Assembly (NCBI GenBank): GCA_003661745.1
Contig: QMWS01000047.1
Location: 1 to 6,403, forward strand
Length of the DNA stretch: 6,403 nucleotides
Direction of reading: 5' to 3'
Origin: Thermoprotei archaeon
Lineage (GTDB): Archaea > Thermoproteota > Thermoprotei_A > Sulfolobales > NBVN01
Of this stretch, positions 1 through 5,396 are shown piece by piece (position 1 is the first letter of the stretch; every line of letters begins with the position of its first letter). The notes under the pieces were generated by a model, which saw only the letters and a program-made list of their open reading frames with translations, was not told the origin of the DNA and ran no database searches. Both the position numbers and the translations under genes were made by a program.

Positions 1-165
1 GGTGTTGATACCTTAGCCGACACAATAATATCGCTTAAGATAGTTAAGGAGGGAGGCAAATACATAAGAAAGCTGGCAGTCCTAAAGAACCGTAATAACG
101 TATCATCTAATGAGGAAGTATACGTAGGCATTAAAGAGAACGGAATCGTATTTATTAAGAGGTGA
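1..165 (+). CDS. KaiC/Rad55-like ATPase, C-terminal fragment (5' end outside window)
   Basis: An open frame enters from the left edge and ends at TGA 163-165, giving the last 54 residues of a protein. The piece reads as the end of a KaiC-type RecA-fold domain: an 'LADTIISLK' strand (the family's 'ADgvi.L' position), a short turn, a basic 'YIRKLAVLKNR' strand (the family's '.R.l.v.K.R' position), and a closing 'VGIKENGIVFI' strand, where KaiC proteins usually have an '.i...GI.v' ending. The same order of elements occurs at residues 183-230 of the tandem ATPase encoded at 581-1972, which supports the assignment. The Walker A and B motifs would lie upstream of the window, so it cannot be seen whether this ATPase is active or whether it has one domain or two. 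The following small gene starts within a few bases, so the two are probably co-transcribed. The family link is fairly secure; the precise function is unknown. Confidence 0.75.
   Translation, partial: GVDTLADTIISLKIVKEGGKYIRKLAVLKNRNNVSSNEEVYVGIKENGIVFIKR
159..165 (+). promoter_or_regulatory. Shine-Dalgarno GAGGTGA deciding the TTG start at 171
   Basis: GAGGTGA matches the archaeal anti-Shine-Dalgarno sequence and lies 5 nt before TTG 171. The alternative GTG 162 falls inside this motif and has no ribosome binding site of its own. The motif overlaps the last codons and stop of the upstream ATPase gene, which suggests coupled translation. Confidence 0.55.
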
Positions 166-170
166 GTAGC

Positions 171-488
171 TTGAGTCTTAGTAAAAAGAGGCTGGAGAGC
201 AGAGTATTTGAGAGCTTAGTTAAGTCAACGGTAGCAATGCACGTAGCAATAGATAAGTACTTCCAGCTAAAGTACGGTAAGGGATTCATAGATAAGTTAC
301 TTGATGAACCTGTTGAAGCATATAATGCGTTAAAAGACTACTTCAATAGCGAGGAAGCAGCAGACTTCTTCATATACCTAGTGCTCAAGGTGCTTCATAG
401 ACTCGACGTTAATGAAGCACTAGAGTACTTAAAGAAGGGAGATTCAGAATCATTTAAGAGGCTACTTCGGACTTACTTAATAATATGA
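171..488 (+). CDS. small helical protein of unknown function next to KaiC-like ATPases
   Basis: A protein of about 105 residues that I do not recognise with certainty. It is predicted to be almost wholly alpha-helical and soluble: a basic N-terminus (SLSKKRLESR), a helix 'VFESLVKSTVAMHVAIDKYFQLKYG', a linker with 'DEPVEAYNALKDYF', a hydrophobic helix 'AADFFIYLVLKVLHRL', and a C-terminal 'ALEYLKKGDSESFKRLLRTYLII'. The 'KYG ... P..a..AL..yF' layout loosely recalls the small archaeal DUF3227/NitrOD5-type domains, but this is from memory and weak. There is no signal peptide, no clear transmembrane segment and no metal-binding Cys/His cluster. TTG 171 is chosen as start because GAGGTGA lies 5 nt upstream; GTG 162, which overlaps the previous stop, would add three residues. 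Its position directly behind one KaiC-like gene and before another suggests a partner or regulator of these ATPases, which is inference. Confidence 0.75.
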   Translation: MSLSKKRLESRVFESLVKSTVAMHVAIDKYFQLKYGKGFIDKLLDEPVEAYNALKDYFNSEEAADFFIYLVLKVLHRLDVNEALEYLKKGDSESFKRLLRTYLII

Positions 489-528
489 TGCAATCCAACC
501 TTAGAATAATAGAATAATACAATTTAGT

Positions 529-542
529 TCTTTACGTAAAGA
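529..542. promoter_or_regulatory. perfect 14-bp palindrome, candidate operator
   Basis: TCTTTACGTAAAGA reads the same on both strands. It ends 7 bp before the likely TATA box (549-557) of the tandem KaiC-like gene, where archaeal dimeric regulators commonly bind to activate or block TBP/TFB. The AT-rich upstream stretch also holds the tandem repeat GAATAATA-GAATAATA (504-519). The palindrome is seen directly; its regulatory role is inferred from its position. Confidence 0.45.
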
Positions 543-548
543 CACCAT

Positions 549-557
549 CTTTTATTA
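549..557 (+). promoter_or_regulatory. TATA box for the tandem KaiC-like gene
   Basis: CTTTTATTA is centred about 27 nt before GTG 581, the spacing expected if transcription starts at or next to the start codon (leaderless mRNA, common in Thermoproteota). The purine-rich stretch before it could serve as BRE. A second candidate, CTATAATAC at 564-572, would place the transcript start near 595 and favour the in-frame GTG at 608. Confidence 0.5.
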
Positions 558-580
558 CTGTCGTCTATAATACTTTACCG

Positions 581-1972
581 GTGGTTTTTCTGCGTAATAA
601 CACAGATGTGTGTCTAACGGGTATTAAAGGGTTCGATGAGTACTTAGGCGGCATACCTAGGGGCTCACTGATAGTCGTTATTGGCCATCCCGGGGCTGGT
701 AAGACTACGTTCGCAGCTAAGTTTCTTTATGAAGGAGCTAGGAGGTTCGGTGAGAGAGGCTTATACGTAGGCTTCGGCGAGCCTGTAAGAAAGTTTAGGA
801 TGTTCATGAAGGAGTTAGGTATGGACTTCGAGGATCTAGAGAGTAAGGGCTTAATTAAAATCATCACCTTACCCGTATTAGCTACTAAGGATGCGGCCGA
901 TATGCTTACTGAGACAATAATTAGAGCAGTAAACAACTTCAAGCCTAAGAGATTGGTCATAGATAACCTACCTGCAGTGGTAGATATTCTAGGTGATATA
1001 GCTGGAAGGGCATTTCTGCATACGACACTCTATAACATACTAAACCGCGAGGAAGTAACGACGATAGTTATATCAGACGTGTATCGGGGGGATAAGAAGC
1101 CCATAGTACCTTCGGTTGAGGTGATAGCTGATGGCGTGATACTGATGAAGGCTGAGATAAGAGGCGGGTTGATTGTGAGGAAGTTAATAATAGAGAAGAT
1201 GAAGGGTAAGAAGATGCCTGTAGCTGAGGTACCCTTCTCCCTAGTTAAGGGTGAGGGAATTATTGTATTTGCTCCAGCACTAACATACGACATACCAGCA
1301 CCTAAGCTCCCCACATCAATTAAGCTAAGGTGCGAGCCCCTACATAAGGCTGTAGGGCCCGTATACGTCGGCTCGCAAATAATAGTATGTGCCCCGCCAG
1401 GAATGACGTTGCCACCTGAGGTAATGGTTTCGCTACTCAGGACAATAGCTGAGGACGGGATTAAGGTACTTCTAATAAGCTTAACAAACCCATCAATAAG
1501 TATTTGGTGCAGGATAGAGAGCCAAGCAAGAAAGTACGGAATTAGCCTAAGTGAGCTGAAGAAGCTCATAAAAATAATTTCACTTAACCCGACAGCCTAC
1601 TCAATAACGGAGTTGATGAGCACCATAATGACTGAAGTAGAGAATTACAAACCGGAAGTACTCGTACTCCACGGTCTTGAGGCACTAAACGTTCTTTACC
1701 CGCAGAGAGAGTTCATGAGCTTCTACTTAAACGTAATAACTAGGTTCAGGAAGAAAGCCATAACGACAATATACGTGATATCCTCTAGTATCACAGATGA
1801 TAAATCACCGATAGTGAACGCTAGCGACATAGTACTGGCCTTATCTACGCCGTTAGCCATCAGAGGTACTTACTCCGTCAAGATAGATATACTTAAGTCA
1901 TACCTAGGGGAACCAAAGACTATATTTACAGATTACCTGCGCGAGTGCCTACAAGAAACAGAGCATGCGTAG
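581..1972 (+). CDS. tandem KaiC/Rad55-like ATPase with degenerate second domain
   Basis: 463 residues made of two RecA-fold KaiC-type domains. Domain 1 (about 10-232) opens with 'TGIKGFDEYLGGIPRGS', has Walker A GHPGAGKTT (35-43), 'LYVGFGEP' (61-68) and Walker B 'RLVIDN' (124-129), and ends with the ADGVILMK / VRKLIIEKMKG strands. It should bind and probably hydrolyse ATP. At the family's usual Glu-Glu pair it has Gly66-Glu67. Domain 2 (about 245-455) keeps the fold order, but its P-loop position reads CAPPGMTLPP (270-279) without GK[ST], and the Walker B Asp is His364 (VLVLHGLEAL). It is therefore a pseudo-ATPase domain. There is no signal peptide or membrane segment, so it is cytosolic. GTG 581 is chosen as a leaderless start behind the TATA box; GTG 608 is the alternative. 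The family includes KaiC, FlaH and archaeal Rad55-like paralogues; which process this one serves cannot be told. Confidence 0.88.
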   Translation: MVFLRNNTDVCLTGIKGFDEYLGGIPRGSLIVVIGHPGAGKTTFAAKFLYEGARRFGERGLYVGFGEPVRKFRMFMKELGMDFEDLESKGLIKIITLPVLATKDAADMLTETIIRAVNNFKPKRLVIDNLPAVVDILGDIAGRAFLHTTLYNILNREEVTTIVISDVYRGDKKPIVPSVEVIADGVILMKAEIRGGLIVRKLIIEKMKGKKMPVAEVPFSLVKGEGIIVFAPALTYDIPAPKLPTSIKLRCEPLHKAVGPVYVGSQIIVCAPPGMTLPPEVMVSLLRTIAEDGIKVLLISLTNPSISIWCRIESQARKYGISLSELKKLIKIISLNPTAYSITELMSTIMTEVENYKPEVLVLHGLEALNVLYPQREFMSFYLNVITRFRKKAITTIYVISSSITDDKSPIVNASDIVLALSTPLAIRGTYSVKIDILKSYLGEPKTIFTDYLRECLQETEHA

Positions 1973-1993
1973 TGCAGCAAACTCCACCTTACA

Positions 1994-2038
1994 CCTACAT
2001 CATGATATTTTCCCTGCGTACCCCTGATATGGTGTAGG
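1994..2038 (+). terminator. hairpin after the tandem KaiC gene, possible 3'-end structure
   Basis: CCTACATCAT (1994-2003) pairs with ATGGTGTAGG (2029-2038): ten pairs, one of them T·G, enclosing a 25-nt loop. It begins 21 bp after the ATPase stop. TTTT (2008-2011) in the loop is the only nearby oligo-T tract, and archaeal termination depends mainly on such tracts. It may mark the transcript end or protect the 3' end; the role is uncertain. Confidence 0.3.
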
Positions 2039-2231
2039 ATTCACCTTTCCGAAGCTTACCTTCCTGTCCTGATGTTTAGTTCTTACTAAGTCCCTGCTAC
2101 ATAGTGTAGCACTGGCGTGAGACTTTTCCTTAGAGGGCGGTAAGGTAGAAATACTCAGACCCAATATAGAGGGTGGCTAGCTAGCACGCATGCCGACTTC
2201 AATGTGACGTACTAATGAGGCGCCGCGTGCT

Positions 2232-2238
2232 GGGGTGA
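2232..2238 (+). promoter_or_regulatory. Shine-Dalgarno GGGGTGA of the MFS gene
   Basis: GGGGTGA lies 6 nt before ATG 2245, a good position and match to the archaeal anti-SD. Its first two G residues fall in the right arm of the hairpin 2181-2233, so folding of the leader could affect access to it. Confidence 0.6.
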
Positions 2239-2244
2239 GCGGCT

Positions 2245-3402
2245 ATGCTGGGTGCTAGCAAGAAGTTAATTGTCGGTCTAGTATCGACGGGTATGTACTT
2301 TCTTGCTATGCAGTTAGTCATGTCTGTATTAGTTAGGTACTCTCGTGACTTAGGCATCAGCCTAGCTGGTACGAGCTTTATATGGTCCCTACCGAACTTA
2401 GTAGCATTCATTCTTAGGCCATTAGCGGGCTACATAGCCGATAGGACTAGTAGCTACTTGGCGATGTCGTTAGGTAGCCTATTCATGATGGCTGCATCGA
2501 TAACCTACTCAACCTCCAGTAGTTTTCAGGAGCTACTTATTGGTAGGGTACTTCAGGGTGCTGGTGCAGCATACTTTATATCGCCGTCAATAGCTGCTGT
2601 AGCTACAGCTGCCAGTGAGAAGGCTGGGACAGCCCTAGGGGTGAGGTCCATGCTTATATCACTAGCATCCATAGTTGCCCCACCAATTGCTGGGGTAGTA
2701 GTTGACTCGGTAGGGTACCTGCCGGTCTTCGCTATAGCAGCCTCCTTGACGGGCGTGCTTGCAGTACTTAATGTTCTTGAAGCAAAGCAAAGTATCGCTG
2801 CCCGAAGAGCTGGTGCGATCCCCGGAGCTGGCTGGCGGGAGGCGCTTAATAAGGTCGTGTTAATGATGATGCTCGCGGCGCTATTTAATGGAGTGCTATT
2901 CCTTAGTTTATCAGGCGTGCTACAGGCGCACTACAGAGACCTAGGTTACGAAGCTAAGACCTACGGCTACTACCTAATGTTCTTCGGCTTAAGCAGTACG
3001 GTGTCAAGGTACATAGCAGGTAAGTTATCAACTCAGAAAAACCCTGCTGCGATAGCGCTAGTAGGTCATGCCACAGCAGTACTAGCGGTGTACATGCTCA
3101 AGGAAATGTATCTGGCTCCATCGAGCTACATAGTTGCCTTAGTATATGGGTTCGGGATGGGGCTTACAGTCCCTACACAACAGCTAATAGTAACCTCTTC
3201 CGTCCCTGAGGAAGTCAGGAATAGAGCAATATCGATCTATGCTATGGGCTATGACCTCGGAGGCTTCATAGGGCCCATGGTTTATGGATACATAGCCTCA
3301 GCTTACGGATACAATGCAAGTTACCAATACATGGTATTGATACCCTTAGCTGCGTTGATGCTGATGGCCTACTTAACGTTGAAGGTATCGAGGGGGCGGT
3401 GA
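2245..3402 (+). CDS. MFS transporter, 12 predicted membrane helices
   Basis: 385 residues, a typical length for a 12-helix Major Facilitator Superfamily carrier in the cytoplasmic membrane. Hydrophobic segments run almost without break in two halves, separated by a basic cytoplasmic loop at about 181-202 (EAKQSIAARRAGA...). Motif A is present as GYIADRTSSYLA (62-73) between helices 2 and 3, a motif B-like LLIGRVLQGAGAA (97-109) carries Arg101 in helix 4, and APPIAGVVVD (145-154) sits at the helix 5 position. In the second half, 'SRYIAGKLS' (254-262) is the weaker repeat of motif A. The general look is of a DHA1-like, proton-coupled efflux or sugar-type carrier, but the substrate cannot be read from the sequence. 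ATG 2245 is chosen for the GGGGTGA site 6 nt upstream. It stands alone on this strand and ends 2 bp from the convergent B3/4 gene. Confidence 0.92.
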   Translation: MLGASKKLIVGLVSTGMYFLAMQLVMSVLVRYSRDLGISLAGTSFIWSLPNLVAFILRPLAGYIADRTSSYLAMSLGSLFMMAASITYSTSSSFQELLIGRVLQGAGAAYFISPSIAAVATAASEKAGTALGVRSMLISLASIVAPPIAGVVVDSVGYLPVFAIAASLTGVLAVLNVLEAKQSIAARRAGAIPGAGWREALNKVVLMMMLAALFNGVLFLSLSGVLQAHYRDLGYEAKTYGYYLMFFGLSSTVSRYIAGKLSTQKNPAAIALVGHATAVLAVYMLKEMYLAPSSYIVALVYGFGMGLTVPTQQLIVTSSVPEEVRNRAISIYAMGYDLGGFIGPMVYGYIASAYGYNASYQYMVLIPLAALMLMAYLTLKVSRGR

Positions 3403-3404
3403 TG

Positions 3405-4124
3405 TTAAGTACTCGGTAACTCTGGTTTAACGTAGGTACTTCCGCACCAACCCCACATAGTCTTAGTTAATAATTGTGCTACTCTCTCAGCTGCCTTCCT
3501 AACGAGTTCTACAGGTACGTTAGGTACCCCAGCAGCTACTATAAGGACATCCTTAGTATCTTCCCTAATCATCGTATCTACACTGTCTCTATGCGGGTAG
3601 ACATGCATTACGGTACCCCTACTATCCACTAAGACCGGTATGTTAGGTGGCAGCGCCTCCGGCCTACCGCCTATTGGTCTAAAGACTTCACCGCCTCTAC
3701 TTAAGGTTATCTTAAGCGGTGGTTTAGCCCTACTTAAGTCATAGAGACCTATAGGGACTAGTGTCTCTACTGAAGCTATGTTGCCTGCGTCGACGACTAC
3801 ATTAATCCTTGGGAATGACCCCCTCAAAACCCTCCTAACTAAGGCTTCACTAGCAGGCCTAGTCTTGGTTGGGTCAATGCCTATCCTCCAGTAGAAGTCC
3901 CTGTAAGCCCTGACTACTGGGTCGCTCCTTAAGCTATCTAAGCTATACCTCCTAGGTATTTCCTTAAAGATTTCCTTAATCTCAGGCTCGAACGGGTAGC
4001 TCTTAATGGCTGCGGCACCCTCAGACCAAGCGAGCGTATACGCTATAAAAATACCTAAGCCCCTAGCTGATTCATCTACTTCAATAAGCCCACCTAACTC
4101 GGAACAGATAGGCCTAAGCGCCAC
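3405..4124 (-). CDS. standalone B3/4-domain protein (PheRS-beta editing-domain-like)
   Basis: 239-242 residues, a solo B3/4 domain of the COG3382 kind, related to the editing domain of bacterial-type and archaeal PheRS beta chains. Counting from the longer start, the hallmark stretch is 'YRDFYWRIGIDPTKTRPASEAL' in two parts (YRDFYWRIGI 77-86, DPTKTRPASEAL 87-98). It is followed by 'VVVDAGNIASVETLVPIGLYDL' (112-133), 'RPIGG' (152-156), 'PVLVDSRGTVMHVYPHRDS' (166-184) and 'EDTKDVLIVAAG' (191-202). The last two match the order of PheRS beta around its GG / T-T / E-SA strands. In PheRS this domain hydrolyses Tyr-tRNAPhe; solo versions are proposed trans-editing factors, so a role in clearing mischarged tRNA is likely but unproven here. 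GTG 4124 has GAGGGTGA 5 nt upstream and is preferred; GTG 4133 lies inside that motif. The start overlaps the preceding MFS gene by 11 bp (20 bp with GTG 4133), so translation is probably coupled. Confidence 0.88.
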   Translation of the reverse strand: MALRPICSELGGLIEVDESARGLGIFIAYTLAWSEGAAAIKSYPFEPEIKEIFKEIPRRYSLDSLRSDPVVRAYRDFYWRIGIDPTKTRPASEALVRRVLRGSFPRINVVVDAGNIASVETLVPIGLYDLSRAKPPLKITLSRGGEVFRPIGGRPEALPPNIPVLVDSRGTVMHVYPHRDSVDTMIREDTKDVLIVAAGVPNVPVELVRKAAERVAQLLTKTMWGWCGSTYVKPELPST

Positions 4125-5352
4125 TACCTTCACCCTCTTCAGCAGGTAGCTTCAGCTTAAATGACGCTAAAGTAATTACGGCGCCGAAGGCACTCAGTAC
4201 CATGACTATGATCCAGGTACCTGTCACAGCGAGCGCGCTTATTATTAATGTTACAGCAGGCCCTATCAGCGCTGCTGAGTTAGATATTAGGCCTAAGGCG
4301 TAGCCAGCCCTCGAAGCTATTTCCTCGGGGTAGGCGACCGTGGGTATTGACCAGAACGTAGGTCCGGTACCCTGTATGGCGGCGACAACGAATAGCGAGG
4401 CAAGGAACACTGTGGGGTTGTTAGTAGTGAGTGCTATAGCAGCGCCAATGATCGTTAATACGTACTGAATTACTTGCGCTGCCGCGATCCCCTTGAACAT
4501 GCCTCTACGTGTTGTAACGCCTCTGCAGAGATACCTAGCAAGCGTTCCAACGATGAATGACCAAGCGACGTACGAGCTCTCGAGAGCTGCTGACGCAATG
4601 TGGCCTTGAATACCTAGCTGCTTCTCAGCAATGAAGTGTATTAGCGGTGCTAACGTAAAGACGATCCATAGTCCAGGGAAGAACGTGAACCCCCAGACCC
4701 AGGTGAACCTGTTCCTCCAGATACTAATACTCACCTTCCTGACCTCCTTCCTAGCAGGTGGGAGTGCCTCACGAGGTGTTAGGGAGACCCATGAAGTAGC
4801 GATAGCAATCATTAAGACCCCGAAGATCGCGTAGGTGATTCTCCAGCCAGTAAGTACTGCTAGGTACGGACCCACGGTAGAACCTACTAGGCCGCCTATG
4901 AATATACCGGATAATATGGTACCGACGGCTAAGGTCCTGAAGCCAGGGAAGAACTTACCTCCTTGATAAGAGAATATAGGGACAGCAGACATCACTAACC
5001 CCTGCAGGAACCTGAGGGCAGCGACAGCTAGTGCGTTAGGTATTAGCGGTATGAGTAGCTGAGGTATAGCGGCGCAGGAGCCAGCAAATAAGACAGTAAG
5101 CCTAGGGCGTTCCTCAAAGAACCTCGAGTGACCTATTAAGAAGGCGAAGAATATGCCCATCGAGTAGGCTATAGCAGCCCACTCGAGCTCGGTGCTGCTG
5201 AAACCGTAGTCAGCGCTAATGACGTCTTTAAGTGAGGAGAAGAGCGTCAGAGCTGAGAAGTTGATGGCCATGAAGAGGAGGTCTAAGGCTAGTATCCTAA
5301 ACCTACCTACAGCTCCCTCGCCAGCACCCACCGAGGGAACCCCTAAATCCAC
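4114..5352 (-). CDS. MFS transporter with atypical motif A, linked to the B3/4 gene
   Basis: 412 residues with about 12 predicted membrane helices and a basic central loop at about 193-215 (PREALPPARKEVRK). It differs from the other MFS protein of the window. The motif A position reads GHSRFFEERPRL (74-85), so the usual Asp-Arg pair is missing. Helix 4 keeps Arg114 in 'ALRFLQGLVMSAVP', and helix 5 has 'GSTVGPYLAVLTGWR' (157-171), a normal motif C-like segment. 'QGTGPTFWSIPTVAYPEEIASRAGYALGLISN' (327-358, a helix 10-11 region) resembles the anion/organic-acid side of the superfamily, a tentative reading. The substrate is unknown. The longest frame starts at GTG 5352, which has no ribosome binding site; GTG 5331, with AGGGG 8 nt upstream and a TATA box about 36 nt away, is at least as good and would remove seven residues. 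The 3' end overlaps the B3/4 gene. Confidence 0.9.
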   Translation of the reverse strand: MDLGVPSVGAGEGAVGRFRILALDLLFMAINFSALTLFSSLKDVISADYGFSSTELEWAAIAYSMGIFFAFLIGHSRFFEERPRLTVLFAGSCAAIPQLLIPLIPNALAVAALRFLQGLVMSAVPIFSYQGGKFFPGFRTLAVGTILSGIFIGGLVGSTVGPYLAVLTGWRITYAIFGVLMIAIATSWVSLTPREALPPARKEVRKVSISIWRNRFTWVWGFTFFPGLWIVFTLAPLIHFIAEKQLGIQGHIASAALESSYVAWSFIVGTLARYLCRGVTTRRGMFKGIAAAQVIQYVLTIIGAAIALTTNNPTVFLASLFVVAAIQGTGPTFWSIPTVAYPEEIASRAGYALGLISNSAALIGPAVTLIISALAVTGTWIIVMVLSAFGAVITLASFKLKLPAEEGEGSGA

Positions 5353-5363
5353 TAAAGGTAGTG

Positions 5364-5371
5364 AATTTAAG
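5364..5371 (-). promoter_or_regulatory. possible TATA box for the MFS-B3/4 pair
   Basis: On the minus strand CTTAAATT lies in the 44-bp gap between the phosphoesterase gene and the MFS gene. Its centre predicts a transcript start near 5341, after GTG 5352 but before GTG 5331, which argues for the shorter MFS protein. The gap is short, so read-through from the phosphoesterase gene is equally possible. Confidence 0.35.
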
Positions 5372-5396
5372 CGTTAGCGGATACGTAGCTATCAGC

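Larger units (their letters stand above)
1973..2244. other. 272-bp intergenic region with several inverted repeats
   Basis: No coding frame, tRNA or recognisable RNA family is seen. The stretch holds an imperfect 10-bp hairpin (1994-2038), a 5-6 bp stem around TCTT (2075-2090), a perfect 7-bp stem with a 3-nt loop (TGCTACA-TAG-TGTAGCA, 2095-2111) and a 9-bp stem (2181-2189 with 2225-2233) next to the ribosome binding site of the MFS gene. CTAGCTAG (2177-2184) is a short palindrome. A weak TATA-like CAATATAG lies at 2162-2169 and would give a transcript start near 2190. The region probably carries the 3' end of the ATPase transcript and the promoter/leader of the transporter gene; a small RNA is possible but not shown. 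Confidence 0.5.

Noticed and set aside
727..960. Minus-strand open frame inside the tandem KaiC-like gene
   Set aside because: It is antisense to a strongly supported ATPase domain and has no recognisable motif, ribosome binding site or promoter.
1030..1569. Minus-strand 179-residue open frame
   Set aside because: It mirrors the KaiC-like coding sequence; its Ser/Thr/Ile-rich translation is typical of an antisense frame.
2002..2027. C/D box small RNA (ATGATAT as box C, CTGA at 2024-2027 as box D')
   Set aside because: Box C matches only 5 of 7 positions, and no C' box or final D box follows at the right spacing.
2199..2411. Minus-strand open frame across the MFS start
   Set aside because: It overlaps the well-supported MFS N-terminus and leader, with no family resemblance.
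4631..4834. Plus-strand open frame inside the second MFS gene
   Set aside because: It is antisense to conserved transporter helices and lacks start signals.
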